From: Pseudomonadota bacterium
GTDB taxonomy: Bacteria; Pseudomonadota; Gammaproteobacteria; Steroidobacterales; Steroidobacteraceae
Assembly (NCBI GenBank): GCA_021820785.1
Contig: JAKADE010000024.1
Coordinates: forward strand, 1-15,623
Reading direction: 5' to 3'
DNA: 15,623 bases
Positions 6,062 through 12,885 of this stretch are shown here, in pieces. The translations under genes and the position numbers were made by a program. Below the pieces are notes generated by a model that saw only the letters and a list, made by a program, of their open reading frames with translations, had not been told where the DNA came from and made no database searches. Position 1 is the first letter of the stretch, and every line of letters starts with the position of its first letter.

Positions 6062-7333
6062 TCAGGCTCCAGCACCGCCAGTGTCCTCCACCGCGAGAGC
6101 AATCCACAGGCCCGAGGCGGCCACGAGCGCCGCGGCGATCCAGATCGCCGGCAGCGCCGCGTGGGCGAGCTGCGCGACCGCGCCCAGAAGCAGCGCGCCG
6201 ATGGCGTAGCCCGTGTCGCGCCAGTAGCGATACGTTCCCAGTGCCTTGCCACGAATGAGGGGCGGCGCCCGATCGGACATCGCGGCGATCAGGTTCGGGT
6301 ACAGCAGCGCCATGCCAATCCCCATGACCGCCGCGGCAGGCAACCACACACCCTCCCCTCGCCCGAGCGCCGTGACGGCGATGCCTGAGGCCAGCAGGAA
6401 AAATCCCGCGACCACTGGCCGCTTGCGACCGATACGATCGGCCAGGTGTCCAGTCCAGAGCTGAGAGAGCCCCCAGATCACCGCGTACACCCCCGTCAGC
6501 CAGCCGATCTGCACCAGACCCGCGCCATGGGTCTTGAAGAACACCGGGAACATCACCCACACCAGGGTATCGGCGATCTTGTTGACGACCCCTCCCTGAC
6601 AGAGCGCGCGCCCCGTCCGGTCACGAAAGGAGATCCGCAGGAAGGTCGCGGCAAGGCTCGGCACGTCGCCCGCCGGTCGAGTGCCGTGGGCCTCAGCGTG
6701 TTCGGCATGGACCCATGCCAGCGTGTCACGCACTCGGACCAGTGTTGCGAGCGCCGTCACGATCGTGACGAGACCAAACAGCATCAATGCCGGCCGGGCG
6801 CCGAGCTGTTGCGCGAGGTACGCCGCCCCAAGACCGGCGAGACCCACGGCGATATAGCCGGTCGCCTCGTTGATGCCGACTGCGAGTCCTCGCTGATGGC
6901 TGCTCGCGAGATCGATCTGGCTGGTGACCGTCATCGTCCAGGTGAACCCCTGATTGACGCCGAGAAATGCGTTCGCCGCGACAATCCACCACCAGTTGGG
7001 CGCGAAATAGATCAGCAGGGGGATCGGGATGGCGACGAGCCACCCAGCGAGCAGGACGGGCTTGCGGCCGAACCGGTCGGCGAGGCCGCCGGCGACTAGA
7101 TTGAGCGCGCCCTTCACCAGACCAAAGGACAGTACGAAACTCGCGAGGAAGAGAAAGGCGCCGCGCGCCACTCCAAAATCGTGCGCAACGGTCGGCAGCA
7201 CGGCGCGCTCCATGCCGATGACGAGCCCGACGAAGAACACCTGCAGCATCTGCAGGCCGAACTGACCCCGGTTCACCGCGATGCCGCGCGGGTGCAGTGC
7301 AGATACGCTTGCTTGGCGCGCTTCTGCGCTCAT
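6062..7333 (-). CDS. MFS transporter of the sulfur module
   Basis: A 423-residue inner-membrane transporter of the major facilitator superfamily with about 12 hydrophobic segments. The family signature appears in both halves: GGLADRFGRKP (about 82-92) and GHLADRIGRKRP (about 295-306). The substrate cannot be read from sequence. The ATG at 7333 (MSAEARQASV) is chosen over a longer frame because it overlaps the stop codon of the upstream hydrolase gene as ATGA and has GAGG a few bases before it; the extra N-terminal 116 residues are shadow sequence of that gene. Translational coupling to the hydrolase suggests that the two act on one compound, for example export of a sulfur oxyanion or import of its precursor. 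A decayed second copy of this gene lies at 11637-13258. Confidence 0.85.
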   Translation of the reverse strand: MSAEARQASVSALHPRGIAVNRGQFGLQMLQVFFVGLVIGMERAVLPTVAHDFGVARGAFLFLASFVLSFGLVKGALNLVAGGLADRFGRKPVLLAGWLVAIPIPLLIYFAPNWWWIVAANAFLGVNQGFTWTMTVTSQIDLASSHQRGLAVGINEATGYIAVGLAGLGAAYLAQQLGARPALMLFGLVTIVTALATLVRVRDTLAWVHAEHAEAHGTRPAGDVPSLAATFLRISFRDRTGRALCQGGVVNKIADTLVWVMFPVFFKTHGAGLVQIGWLTGVYAVIWGLSQLWTGHLADRIGRKRPVVAGFFLLASGIAVTALGRGEGVWLPAAAVMGIGMALLYPNLIAAMSDRAPPLIRGKALGTYRYWRDTGYAIGALLLGAVAQLAHAALPAIWIAAALVAASGLWIALAVEDTGGAGA

Positions 7334-8073
7334 CCGACCTCGCCCGGCGATAGCCCGGCGTTTCCGGCCCGGAGCTCTGCGGCCTCCGGCGGAGTCGGAG
7401 GAATGTTCTCGAGCACAAACGCGACGAACCGCTCCGCCTCGGCGATGCCGAACGCGCCGTTGAAGCGCCGCTCGAATCCGATCGTGGAAATCGGTTTTCC
7501 CGAAAGGCCACGGCCGCATACCGAGCCGGCCACGGCGCCAGGCAAGACTTCGATGTGGTCTGGGAGGGCCTTCAGCCGCTCGAGACTCGCAAACAATGTC
7601 CGGGCGCCGCTCGCCGCGTCGGATGCGAGTTCGGTGCGTCCGACATCGCCCACCATCAGCGTGTGGCCGGTCAGCACGCACCAGGGCTCTTGGGCGCGGG
7701 TTCGGTCGGTGACCAGCACACAGAGGTGCTCCGGCGTATGCCCCGGGGTGTGCAGAACATCGAGCGCCACATTGCCGAGCTCGATCCGCTCGCCATGCTT
7801 CAGACCGCGGAAGGCGAAGCCTGTCTCAGCCGAGGCATGCAGCGCGTAATCTGCTCCTGCTCTCAAGGCCAGCTCGCGGCCGGCCGAACGGTGATCGGCA
7901 TGGAGATGGGTATCGAGCACGAGGCGAATCGGTGTCCCGGCCACTTTTGCGGCATCGAGGTAGGGCTCGATCGGATAGACCGGATCGACGATCGCTGCGG
8001 CCCCTTTCCCGGCGCACCCCAGGAGATACGAGACCGCGACCGGGTCCGTATGGAGGAATTGACGCAGAATCAT
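7330..8073 (-). CDS. MBL-fold hydrolase, persulfide dioxygenase-like subfamily
   Basis: A 247-residue metallo-beta-lactamase-fold enzyme. THLHADH at 55-61 is the metal-binding HxHxDH motif as in ETHE1-type persulfide dioxygenases, and HTPGH (108-112) supplies the next histidine. The strand that normally reads TGD and gives the last metal ligand (Asp154 in human ETHE1) reads TGHTLMVGDVGRTEL here, so His137 replaces Asp. The rest (GDVGRTEL, CGRGLSGKP) is typical of the sulfur-related branch. The likely role is oxidation or hydrolysis of glutathione persulfide or a similar thiol derivative, but the ligand change leaves the chemistry open. ATG at 8073 has GGAG 7 bases upstream. The gene heads an operon divergent from the ArsR-rhodanese regulator, 69 bp away. 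Confidence 0.85.
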   Translation of the reverse strand: MILRQFLHTDPVAVSYLLGCAGKGAAAIVDPVYPIEPYLDAAKVAGTPIRLVLDTHLHADHRSAGRELALRAGADYALHASAETGFAFRGLKHGERIELGNVALDVLHTPGHTPEHLCVLVTDRTRAQEPWCVLTGHTLMVGDVGRTELASDAASGARTLFASLERLKALPDHIEVLPGAVAGSVCGRGLSGKPISTIGFERRFNGAFGIAEAERFVAFVLENIPPTPPEAAELRAGNAGLSPGEVG

Positions 8074-8095
8074 GAGATTTCTCCGCAGGCGGGAC

Positions 8096-8137
8096 TTGAT
8101 TATTCAATTACTATGCGGAATGATTGATCTAGAGGAA
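8096..8137. promoter_or_regulatory. Divergent promoter/operator region of the sulfur module
   Basis: This AT-rich stretch lies between the divergent hydrolase and regulator genes. ATTATTC (8099-8105) and GAATGAT (8118-8124) form an imperfect inverted repeat (6 of 7 pairs) with a 12-bp gap, and weaker matches extend outward: the size and place expected for an ArsR-dimer operator. TTGATT (8096-8101) and AATGAT (8119-8124), 17 bp apart, may be the rightward promoter. AGAGGA at 8131-8136 is the ribosome site of the regulator and fixes its GTG start at 8143. Binding by the regulator is inferred. Confidence 0.45.
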
Positions 8138-8142
8138 ATGCT

Positions 8143-8805
8143 GTGTCAAGCGCGTCGCCGAAGCATCGCGTCTATGCCCATCTTGCCGAGATCGCGGCGG
8201 CGCTCGCGCATGCGCACCGACTGGAGCTTCTGGAGCTGATCGCCCAGGGCGAGCGCAGCGTCGAAGAACTCGCCGCGCGGACCGGGCTTTCGGTCGCGAA
8301 TGCCTCGCGCCATCTGCAGATCCTGCGCCGCGCACGCCTGGCTGAGCCTCGCCGCGAGGGCAAGCGGATGCTCTACAGCCTGATTTCCGACTCGGACGTC
8401 ATCGCCCTGCTCGGCTCGCTGGGCCGGGTCGGCGAGCGTAACGTGGCCGAGGTCGAGCGGATTCTGAGCAGCTATTTCCGCGCGCGCGATGCGCTCGAGC
8501 CGATCTCCCGGGAGATGCTGATCGAGCGATTGCGCAGTGAATCCGTCACGCTGCTGGATGTCCGCCCGGCCGATGAGTTTTCCCACGGCCACCTGCCGGG
8601 TGCGATCAATGTCCCGCTCGCCGAGCTCGATGCCGCCTTGGCGAGGCTGCCGAGGGAGCATGCGGTGATTGCCTATTGCCGCGGGCCGTATTGCGTCTTG
8701 TCCTATGAGGCGGTCGCGGCGCTGAGGTCGAAGGGCCTCGAGGCTTATCGTCTCGAGGCGGGGTATCCGGAATGGAAAGCGGCTGGACTGCCGATCGAAA
8801 GTTGA
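8143..8805 (+). CDS. ArsR/SmtB regulator fused to a rhodanese domain
   Basis: A 220-residue fusion. Residues 10-100 are an ArsR-type winged helix (recognition helix around SVANASRHLQILRRARL, wing REGKRMLYSL). Residues 122-218 are a rhodanese domain with LLDVRPADEFSHGHLPGAINV and the active loop YCRGPYC. The only cysteines in the protein are Cys179 and Cys184, both in that loop. The metal-binding CxC motif of ArsR/SmtB metal sensors is absent. It therefore probably senses sulfane sulfur on the rhodanese cysteines and releases DNA when persulfidated or cross-linked. The start is GTG with AGAGGA 6 bases ahead; no in-frame ATG competes. It is divergent from the hydrolase operon and first in line with the SHOCT, DsrE and desulfurase genes. 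Confidence 0.88.
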   Translation: MSSASPKHRVYAHLAEIAAALAHAHRLELLELIAQGERSVEELAARTGLSVANASRHLQILRRARLAEPRREGKRMLYSLISDSDVIALLGSLGRVGERNVAEVERILSSYFRARDALEPISREMLIERLRSESVTLLDVRPADEFSHGHLPGAINVPLAELDAALARLPREHAVIAYCRGPYCVLSYEAVAALRSKGLEAYRLEAGYPEWKAAGLPIES

Positions 8806-8895
8806 ATGACCTCGTTGTTCTCCGCCCGACGCGCGGCGCGCAGCGATGCGCGCATGCCTGGACCCCCCGGATCTGTCCGAGATTGGAGCATGAAC

Positions 8896-9258
8896 ATGAA
8901 CAGAGCATCCAAGTGGATCGTGCTGGCCGCGGCCGGCGCCGCCTGTGCGCCCCAGGTACTCTGGGCGCAGCCGCTGTCGCAGCCCGGGGGCTGGGCGTGT
9001 GGCCCGTCCATGATGGGTTGGGGCGCAGGGTGGTACGGCATGATTCTCGGTCCACTGATCATGATCGTCATTCTGGCCGCTCTCATTTCCGTCGTCGTGC
9101 TTCTCGTTCGCTGGGTGGCTGGTCCCTGGCACTCGGCCGAACCGCCCCGCCACGGCCCTCCTGCGCGCACGCCGCTCGACCTTCTCAAGGAGCGGTATGC
9201 CCGGGGGGAAATCAACAAGGAGGAATTCGAGGAGCGCCGGCACGTGCTGGGCGACTGA
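8896..9258 (+). CDS. Small SHOCT-domain membrane protein
   Basis: A 120-residue protein. Residues 1-24 look like a signal peptide or first membrane helix (MNRASKWIVLAAAGAA, possible cleavage after LWA). A glycine/methionine-rich linker (GPSMMGWGAGWYGM) leads to a strong transmembrane helix at about 48-74. The C-terminus is a SHOCT domain (TPLDLLKERYARGEINKEEF, about 92-118), a short two-helix module common at the ends of bacterial membrane proteins and thought to mediate oligomerisation or localisation. I choose ATG at 8896 because GGAG at 8885-8888 is correctly spaced for it but too close to the ATG at 8890; the longer frame reaching back to 8806 is unsupported. Its role in the sulfur module is unknown; it may be a membrane scaffold. 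Confidence 0.75.
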   Translation: MNRASKWIVLAAAGAACAPQVLWAQPLSQPGGWACGPSMMGWGAGWYGMILGPLIMIVILAALISVVVLLVRWVAGPWHSAEPPRHGPPARTPLDLLKERYARGEINKEEFEERRHVLGD

Positions 9259-9288
9259 GTTTCTTCCTGCTCGCGCGAGGAGATAGCC

Positions 9289-9642
9289 GTGAAAATTCTG
9301 TTCATCCTGAATGACCCGCCCTACGGAACCGAGCGGTGCTACAACGCGCTGCGCCTCGCTCTCGCGCTGCAGAAGAAGGAGCCGGACACGCCGCTCTCGG
9401 TCTTCCTGATGGCCGATGCGGTCGTCGCTGCCCGTCGCGGGCAGAAAACCCCCGACGGCTACTACAATCTCGAGCGCATGCTCAAGCGTGTGCTCGCGGG
9501 CAAGGGCCAGGTGCTCCTTTGCGGCACCTGCATGGACGCTCGGGGGCTCACGGAGGCGGAGCTCATGGAAGGATCCCGGCGAAGCACGATGGACGAGCTC
9601 GCCACAGAGACGCTCGCGGCCGATAAAGTCATCGTCTTTTAA
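9289..9642 (+). CDS. DsrE-family sulfur-carrier protein
   Basis: A 117-residue protein of the DsrE/DsrF-like fold. It opens with the strand MKILFILNDPPYGTERCYNA and carries the conserved cysteine segment LLCGTCMDARGL (Cys78 and Cys81), followed by the helix MDELATETLAADKVIVF. Family members bind sulfane sulfur on such a cysteine and pass it between desulfurases, rhodaneses and acceptors. Two cysteines spaced CxxC could also form a disulfide. The start is GTG with GAGGAG at 9277-9282, ideally spaced. The stop lies 4 bases before the cysteine desulfurase ATG, so the two are almost certainly co-translated, and a desulfurase-to-DsrE sulfur relay is the natural reading. Confidence 0.85.
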   Translation: MKILFILNDPPYGTERCYNALRLALALQKKEPDTPLSVFLMADAVVAARRGQKTPDGYYNLERMLKRVLAGKGQVLLCGTCMDARGLTEAELMEGSRRSTMDELATETLAADKVIVF

Positions 9643-9646
9643 AACC

Positions 9647-10765
9647 ATGCGCCGCGTCTATCTCGATTTCAACGCGAGCACGCCGCTCGATCCCCGCGTT
9701 GCCGAGACGATGCGCGCGGCACTGCAGGACGGCTATGGCAATCCCTCGAGCCCGCATTGGGCCGGGGCACCTGCGAAGCAGCTCGTGGAAACCGGGCGTG
9801 GCGAGGTCGCCGCCCTCCTCGGGTGCGCCCCTGAGGAAGTGGTCTTCACCAGCGGGGGCAGCGAAGCAAACAACCTCGCACTCAAGGGCGCCTTCTTTGC
9901 CGCCAGCGATCGGCCGGTTCACATCATCACGACGCGAATCGAGCATCCCTCGGTTCTTGCCCCCTGCGCGTTCCTCGAGCGCCGGGGCGCTCGCGTCACC
10001 TACCTGCCCGTCGATCACACCGGTCTCATCGATCCCGACGATCTTCGCCGCGCGATCGGAAGTGACACCGTTCTCGTCAGCATCATGCACGCGAACAACG
10101 AGACCGGGACGATCGAACCGATTGAAGCGTGTGCGCGCATCGCCCGAGAGCACCGCGTGCTCTTCCACACCGATGCCGCTCAGTCGGTCGGCAAGATCGC
10201 GACGCGAGTGGAGGAGCTTGGCGTCGATCTTCTGTCCATCGCTGGGCACAAGCTCTACGCGCCCAAGGGAATTGGCGCGCTGTACATCCGCACCGGAGTG
10301 CGCCTTGAGCCCCTGATTCATGGCGCAGGTCACGAGCGGGGACGGCGGGCCGGTACGGAGAGCGCCTTGCTGTCCTCCGCACTCGGTACAGCCTGCGCGA
10401 TTGCACGGGACTTGAGTTTCGTGCCCGAGATGCAGCGTCTGCGCGATCTCTTCTGGGACCTTCTGCAGGAACGCTTCGGCACTCGCGTCGTGCTCAATGG
10501 TCATCCAGATCGCCGGCTGCCAAACACGCTCAATGCCTCGTTTGTCGGGCGCGTGGGCGCCGACATTCTCGCGGCAATGCCGGAGGTCGCCGCATCGACG
10601 GGCTCGGCTTGCCATTCAGGGCAGATCCGCCTGTCGCCCGTCCTCGCGGCCATGGGTCTCGCCGCCGAAGTCGGGATGGGCACGATCCGCTTCAGTCTCG
10701 GGTGCCAGAGCACGCAGGAGGAAATCGAGGCTGTCGTCGCGCGTCTGGGTCAAGTGCTCGGATGA
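9647..10765 (+). CDS. NifS-like cysteine desulfurase (class V PLP enzyme)
   Basis: A 372-residue pyridoxal-phosphate enzyme that takes sulfur from cysteine, leaving alanine and an enzyme persulfide. All landmarks are visible: VYLDFNASTPLDP at the start, TSGGSEANNLALKG (phosphate binding), His100 in RIEHPSV, Asp176 in HTDAAQS, the PLP lysine Lys202 in SIAGHKLYAPKG, and the catalytic Cys322 in STGSACHSGQ. Length is normal. I start at ATG 9647 (MRRVYLDFNA), where homology begins; frames further upstream overlap the DsrE gene. There is no ribosome site of its own, so it is probably translated by coupling from dsrE. It may feed sulfur to the DsrE protein rather than to iron-sulfur assembly, since no scaffold genes (iscU, sufE) are nearby. 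Confidence 0.9.
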   Translation: MRRVYLDFNASTPLDPRVAETMRAALQDGYGNPSSPHWAGAPAKQLVETGRGEVAALLGCAPEEVVFTSGGSEANNLALKGAFFAASDRPVHIITTRIEHPSVLAPCAFLERRGARVTYLPVDHTGLIDPDDLRRAIGSDTVLVSIMHANNETGTIEPIEACARIAREHRVLFHTDAAQSVGKIATRVEELGVDLLSIAGHKLYAPKGIGALYIRTGVRLEPLIHGAGHERGRRAGTESALLSSALGTACAIARDLSFVPEMQRLRDLFWDLLQERFGTRVVLNGHPDRRLPNTLNASFVGRVGADILAAMPEVAASTGSACHSGQIRLSPVLAAMGLAAEVGMGTIRFSLGCQSTQEEIEAVVARLGQVLG

Positions 10766-10818
10766 GCCAGGCGCCTGCGACAACCCAAATCAGCCCCACG
10801 GACTATGAGTTCTGACGC

Positions 10819-11480
10819 GCAACCTCACTCGGTGCCATCACCGAGTCGCTCGAGCAGCGCCTGATCCTCGAGCTCATGGGCGCCATCAGTGGCGCTACCG
10901 TCTGTCCTTGACGCGAGCTGCGGCGATGGATCACTTGCCTGCGTCGTGGCGTCTCGGGGGGGCCGCGGTGACTGGCATCGATGCGGATCCTGCCATTCTC
11001 TTCGCGGCGCATGCCCGCGCAAAAACAGCCGGTGTCAAAGTGACGCTGGTCGAGGGGCAGATAGAGCGGCTACCGTTTCCAGATGCGAGCTTCGATGTGG
11101 TGCTCGCCATGACCGTTCTGTGCTTCATCGCAGATGCCGCCTCCGCAGTGCGCGAGATCGCCCGTGTGCTGCGCCCAGGAGACCGCCTGGTGCTCGGTGT
11201 GCTCGGGCGGTGGAGTGTATGGGCCATGAGCCGGCGGCTGCGCGCCTGGTTCGGCACAGCCACCTGGAAAGCTGCGCGCTTCCGTACCGCCGGAGAGTTG
11301 AGAGCGCTCGTCCGGCAGACCGGGCTTTCTGTTTGGACCGTCCGCGGTGCCGTCTTCTATCCGCCGATTGGCCTCTGCGCGAAAGTTCCGGAGCCAGTAG
11401 AGGGCTTGCTGGGAAGTCTCTCGACTTTTGGTGCGGCGTTCATCGCACTCAGCGCGAGCTCGAGTCGCGATTCGAGGTAA
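10819..11480 (+). pseudogene. SAM-dependent methyltransferase gene broken by two frame changes
   Basis: A class I methyltransferase can be read only by joining three frames: ATSLGAITESLEQRLILELM with GAISGATV (frame of 10861), then VLDASCGDGSLACVVASRG (about 10898-10957), then GAAVTGIDADPAILFAAHAR and the rest to 11480. The SAM-binding glycine loop (CGDG) and the following acidic strand (GIDADP) thus sit in different frames. The second shift falls at a run of seven G at 10956-10962. The C-terminal half is well preserved (LPFPDASFDVVLAM, REIARVLRPGDRLVLGVLG, TFGAAFIALSA). Either it is a young pseudogene, or the two shifts are sequence errors; a product from the internal ATG at 10908 would lack the SAM-binding loop. 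It follows the desulfurase in the same direction and was probably part of that operon. Confidence 0.7.
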
Positions 11481-11636
11481 CGAGAGCACGGAGCGAGCTC
11501 TGGATGATGAACGCTGCTATGTGGCCGCCCCGATTCGATCCAAAAAGAACGCGCCCGCATCATTGCTCGTGACCGGCAATGGACTCGGTAGCCGGCGATG
11601 GACGCTCCCTCCGTCCCCGCGTGCGCTGCCGTTTGA

Positions 11637-11698
11637 TCAGCCGCTAACACCGCCACTGTCCTCCACCGCGAAATCAAACCACAGGCCGGAGGCCACTA
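11637..11698 (-). pseudogene. 3' end of a second MFS gene, cut off by IS630
   Basis: The minus strand encodes VASGLWFDFAVEDSGGVSG and a stop at 11637, clearly homologous to the end of the intact MFS protein (VAASGLWIALAVEDTGGAGA). Nucleotide similarity extends through the stop region. It is separated from the rest of the gene copy (12886-13258) by the IS630 element; the TA at 11697-11698 is the target duplication. Confidence 0.8.
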
Positions 11699-11703
11699 GT
11701 ATC

Positions 11704-11771
11704 GTGACACGTAAATATCGAAACATGTAAAATGTGCATACCTGAACTGTTCGAGGTGACCAGGTATGCAC
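11704..11771 (+). promoter_or_regulatory. IS630 promoter and start-codon hairpin
   Basis: GTGACA (11704-11709) and TAAAAT (11728-11733), 18 bp apart, make a near-consensus promoter just inside the IS end. GTGCATACCTG (11734-11744) is the perfect 11-bp inverted complement of CAGGTATGCAC (11761-11771). The right arm contains the transposase ATG (11766), and the loop contains the ribosome site GAGGTGA (11753-11759). Transcripts entering from outside would fold the start codon into the stem. Transcripts from the internal promoter, starting near 11740, would lack most of the left arm and stay translatable. Confidence 0.6.
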
Positions 11772-12209
11772 CAGACCGAACTGAGCTTGAGCAAGCAGGA
11801 CCGTCGGACCGTGGATGAGTTTCGTGCCAAGGGGCTGCATCGGGCGCGGGAGTTCAATCGGGCGCACATCTTGGCGGCGCTCGATCGGAAGATTCCCGAG
11901 CCGGTGATCATGCAGGTCTTGAGCGTCGGGCGGACGGCGATCTGGCGGACCCGGGCGGCGTATCTGCAGGGTGGGCTGGATTTTGCCCTGCACGATGAGG
12001 CGCGCCCCGGCAAGCCTAAGCAGTACGAGGCTGATGCCGAGGCGCAGATCACGGCACTGGCCTGCTCGGCGCCACCACCGGGGGCGCAGCGCTGGACGAT
12101 CGAGCTGCTGACCGAGGCGGCGCGGCGCCACTCCAAGATGAAGACGATCAGCCGGGAGACGATCCGGCGGACCTTAAAAAAAACCTCCTCAAGCCCTGGC
12201 GGAGGGTGA
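11766..12209 (+). CDS. IS630 transposase, OrfA (DNA-binding part)
   Basis: A 147-residue product with the helix-turn-helix region of IS630 transposases (LSKQDRRTVDEFRAKGLHRA, then VIMQVLSVGRTAIWRTRAAY) and a linker (HDEARPGKPKQYEADAEAQI). It recognises the terminal repeats but has no catalytic residues. Near its end the frame passes through TTA AAA AAA ACC with eight consecutive A (12176-12183). A slip of -1 there leaves OrfA and continues into OrfB as LKKNLLKPWRRVMWCIGELT, which is the normal continuation in this family. Without the slip, translation stops at 12207. The start is ATG 11766 with GAGGTGA upstream, inside the regulatory hairpin. Confidence 0.85.
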   Translation: MHQTELSLSKQDRRTVDEFRAKGLHRAREFNRAHILAALDRKIPEPVIMQVLSVGRTAIWRTRAAYLQGGLDFALHDEARPGKPKQYEADAEAQITALACSAPPPGAQRWTIELLTEAARRHSKMKTISRETIRRTLKKTSSSPGGG

Positions 12210-12868
12210 TGTGGTGCATTGGCGAGCTGACCGAAGAGTACCGCCGGCGCATGTACGAGCTGCTCGCGCTCTATGCCCGGCCGTACGATCCGGCCGAGCC
12301 GGTGATCTGCATGGACGAGAAGAGCAAGCAATTGCTGCGCGAGACCCGTTGCCCCTTGCCGGCCAAGCCCGGCGTGCCGCTGCGGCAGGACTACGAGTAC
12401 GAGCGCGCGGGCACCTGCAACATCTTCGTCGCTGTCGAGCCGCGCGGCGGGAAACGTCATGTGCAGGTGACCGAGCGGCGCACCAAGGAGGATTTCGTCA
12501 GCTTCGTCTGCCGGATGCTGCGCCGCGGGTACTCCGAGGTGCAAAAGGTGCACCTCGTGCTCGACAACCTCAACACCCATCTGCGCAGCAGCTTCGTGGA
12601 GGTCCTGGGCAGGGAAGCCGCCGCCAGCATACTGAGCCGGATCCAGTTTCACTACACCCCGGTGCACGCGAGCTGGCTGAACATGGCCGAGATCGAGATC
12701 GGCATCCTCGAGCGCCAGTGCCTCACGCGCTGTGCCGCCGACCAGACCACCCTCACCAGCGAGGTTGCCGGTTGGCAGAGACGACGCAACGCCGCTCGAT
12801 GCGGCATCGAGTGGACGTTCACCCGCCGGGACGCGGATCGGAAGCTGCGTCGCCATTATGTTCCGTAA
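12182..12868 (+). CDS. IS630 transposase, OrfB (DDE catalytic part, -1 frame)
   Basis: The catalytic domain of the transposase, read in the -1 frame after slippage on the A8 tract; the joined OrfAB protein would be 367 residues, normal for IS630. All three catalytic acids are visible: Asp in VICMDEKSKQLL, Asp in KVHLVLDNLNTHL, and Glu in ASWLNMAEIEIGILERQ. A GTG/ATG pair at 12206/12209 overlaps the OrfA stop, so separate initiation is also possible, but GGAGG (12201-12205) is too close to the ATG for good initiation. CCTCC (12184-12188) pairs with that GGAGG to form a small stem directly after the slippery run, which may stimulate slippage. Confidence 0.88.
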   Translation, partial: NLLKPWRRVMWCIGELTEEYRRRMYELLALYARPYDPAEPVICMDEKSKQLLRETRCPLPAKPGVPLRQDYEYERAGTCNIFVAVEPRGGKRHVQVTERRTKEDFVSFVCRMLRRGYSEVQKVHLVLDNLNTHLRSSFVEVLGREAAASILSRIQFHYTPVHASWLNMAEIEIGILERQCLTRCAADQTTLTSEVAGWQRRRNAARCGIEWTFTRRDADRKLRRHYVP

Positions 12869-12885
12869 TTAACGTGTCGTCGTAC

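Larger units (their letters stand above)
11699..12885. mobile_element. IS630-family insertion sequence
   Basis: The element is 1187 bp and flanked by TA at 11697-11698 and 12886-12887, the dinucleotide duplicated by IS630/Tc1-type elements. Its ends match as inverted repeats: GTATCGTGACACGTAAAT on the left against GTACGACGACACGTTAAT read inward from the right. The borders are certain because the flanks rejoin into a second copy of the MFS gene: GGCCAC on the left meets TAGTGCCGTGGTGATCCAG on the right, matching the intact gene at 6119-6150. It contains one transposase in two overlapping frames, joined by a probable -1 frameshift, and looks complete. Confidence 0.92.

Noticed and set aside
6446..7099. 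217-residue plus-strand frame opposite the MFS gene
   Set aside because: Its composition is charged and low-complexity, without hydrophobic segments or motifs; the minus strand encodes the MFS signatures.
8146..9648. 500-residue open frame on the minus strand across the regulator, SHOCT and DsrE genes
   Set aside because: It is antisense to three well-supported genes with clear motifs and ribosome sites, and its translation is Arg/His/Pro-rich without any domain. It is a GC-rich shadow frame.
9629..10615. 328-residue minus-strand frame opposite the cysteine desulfurase
   Set aside because: It mirrors the codon pattern of the desulfurase gene and shows no recognisable motif.
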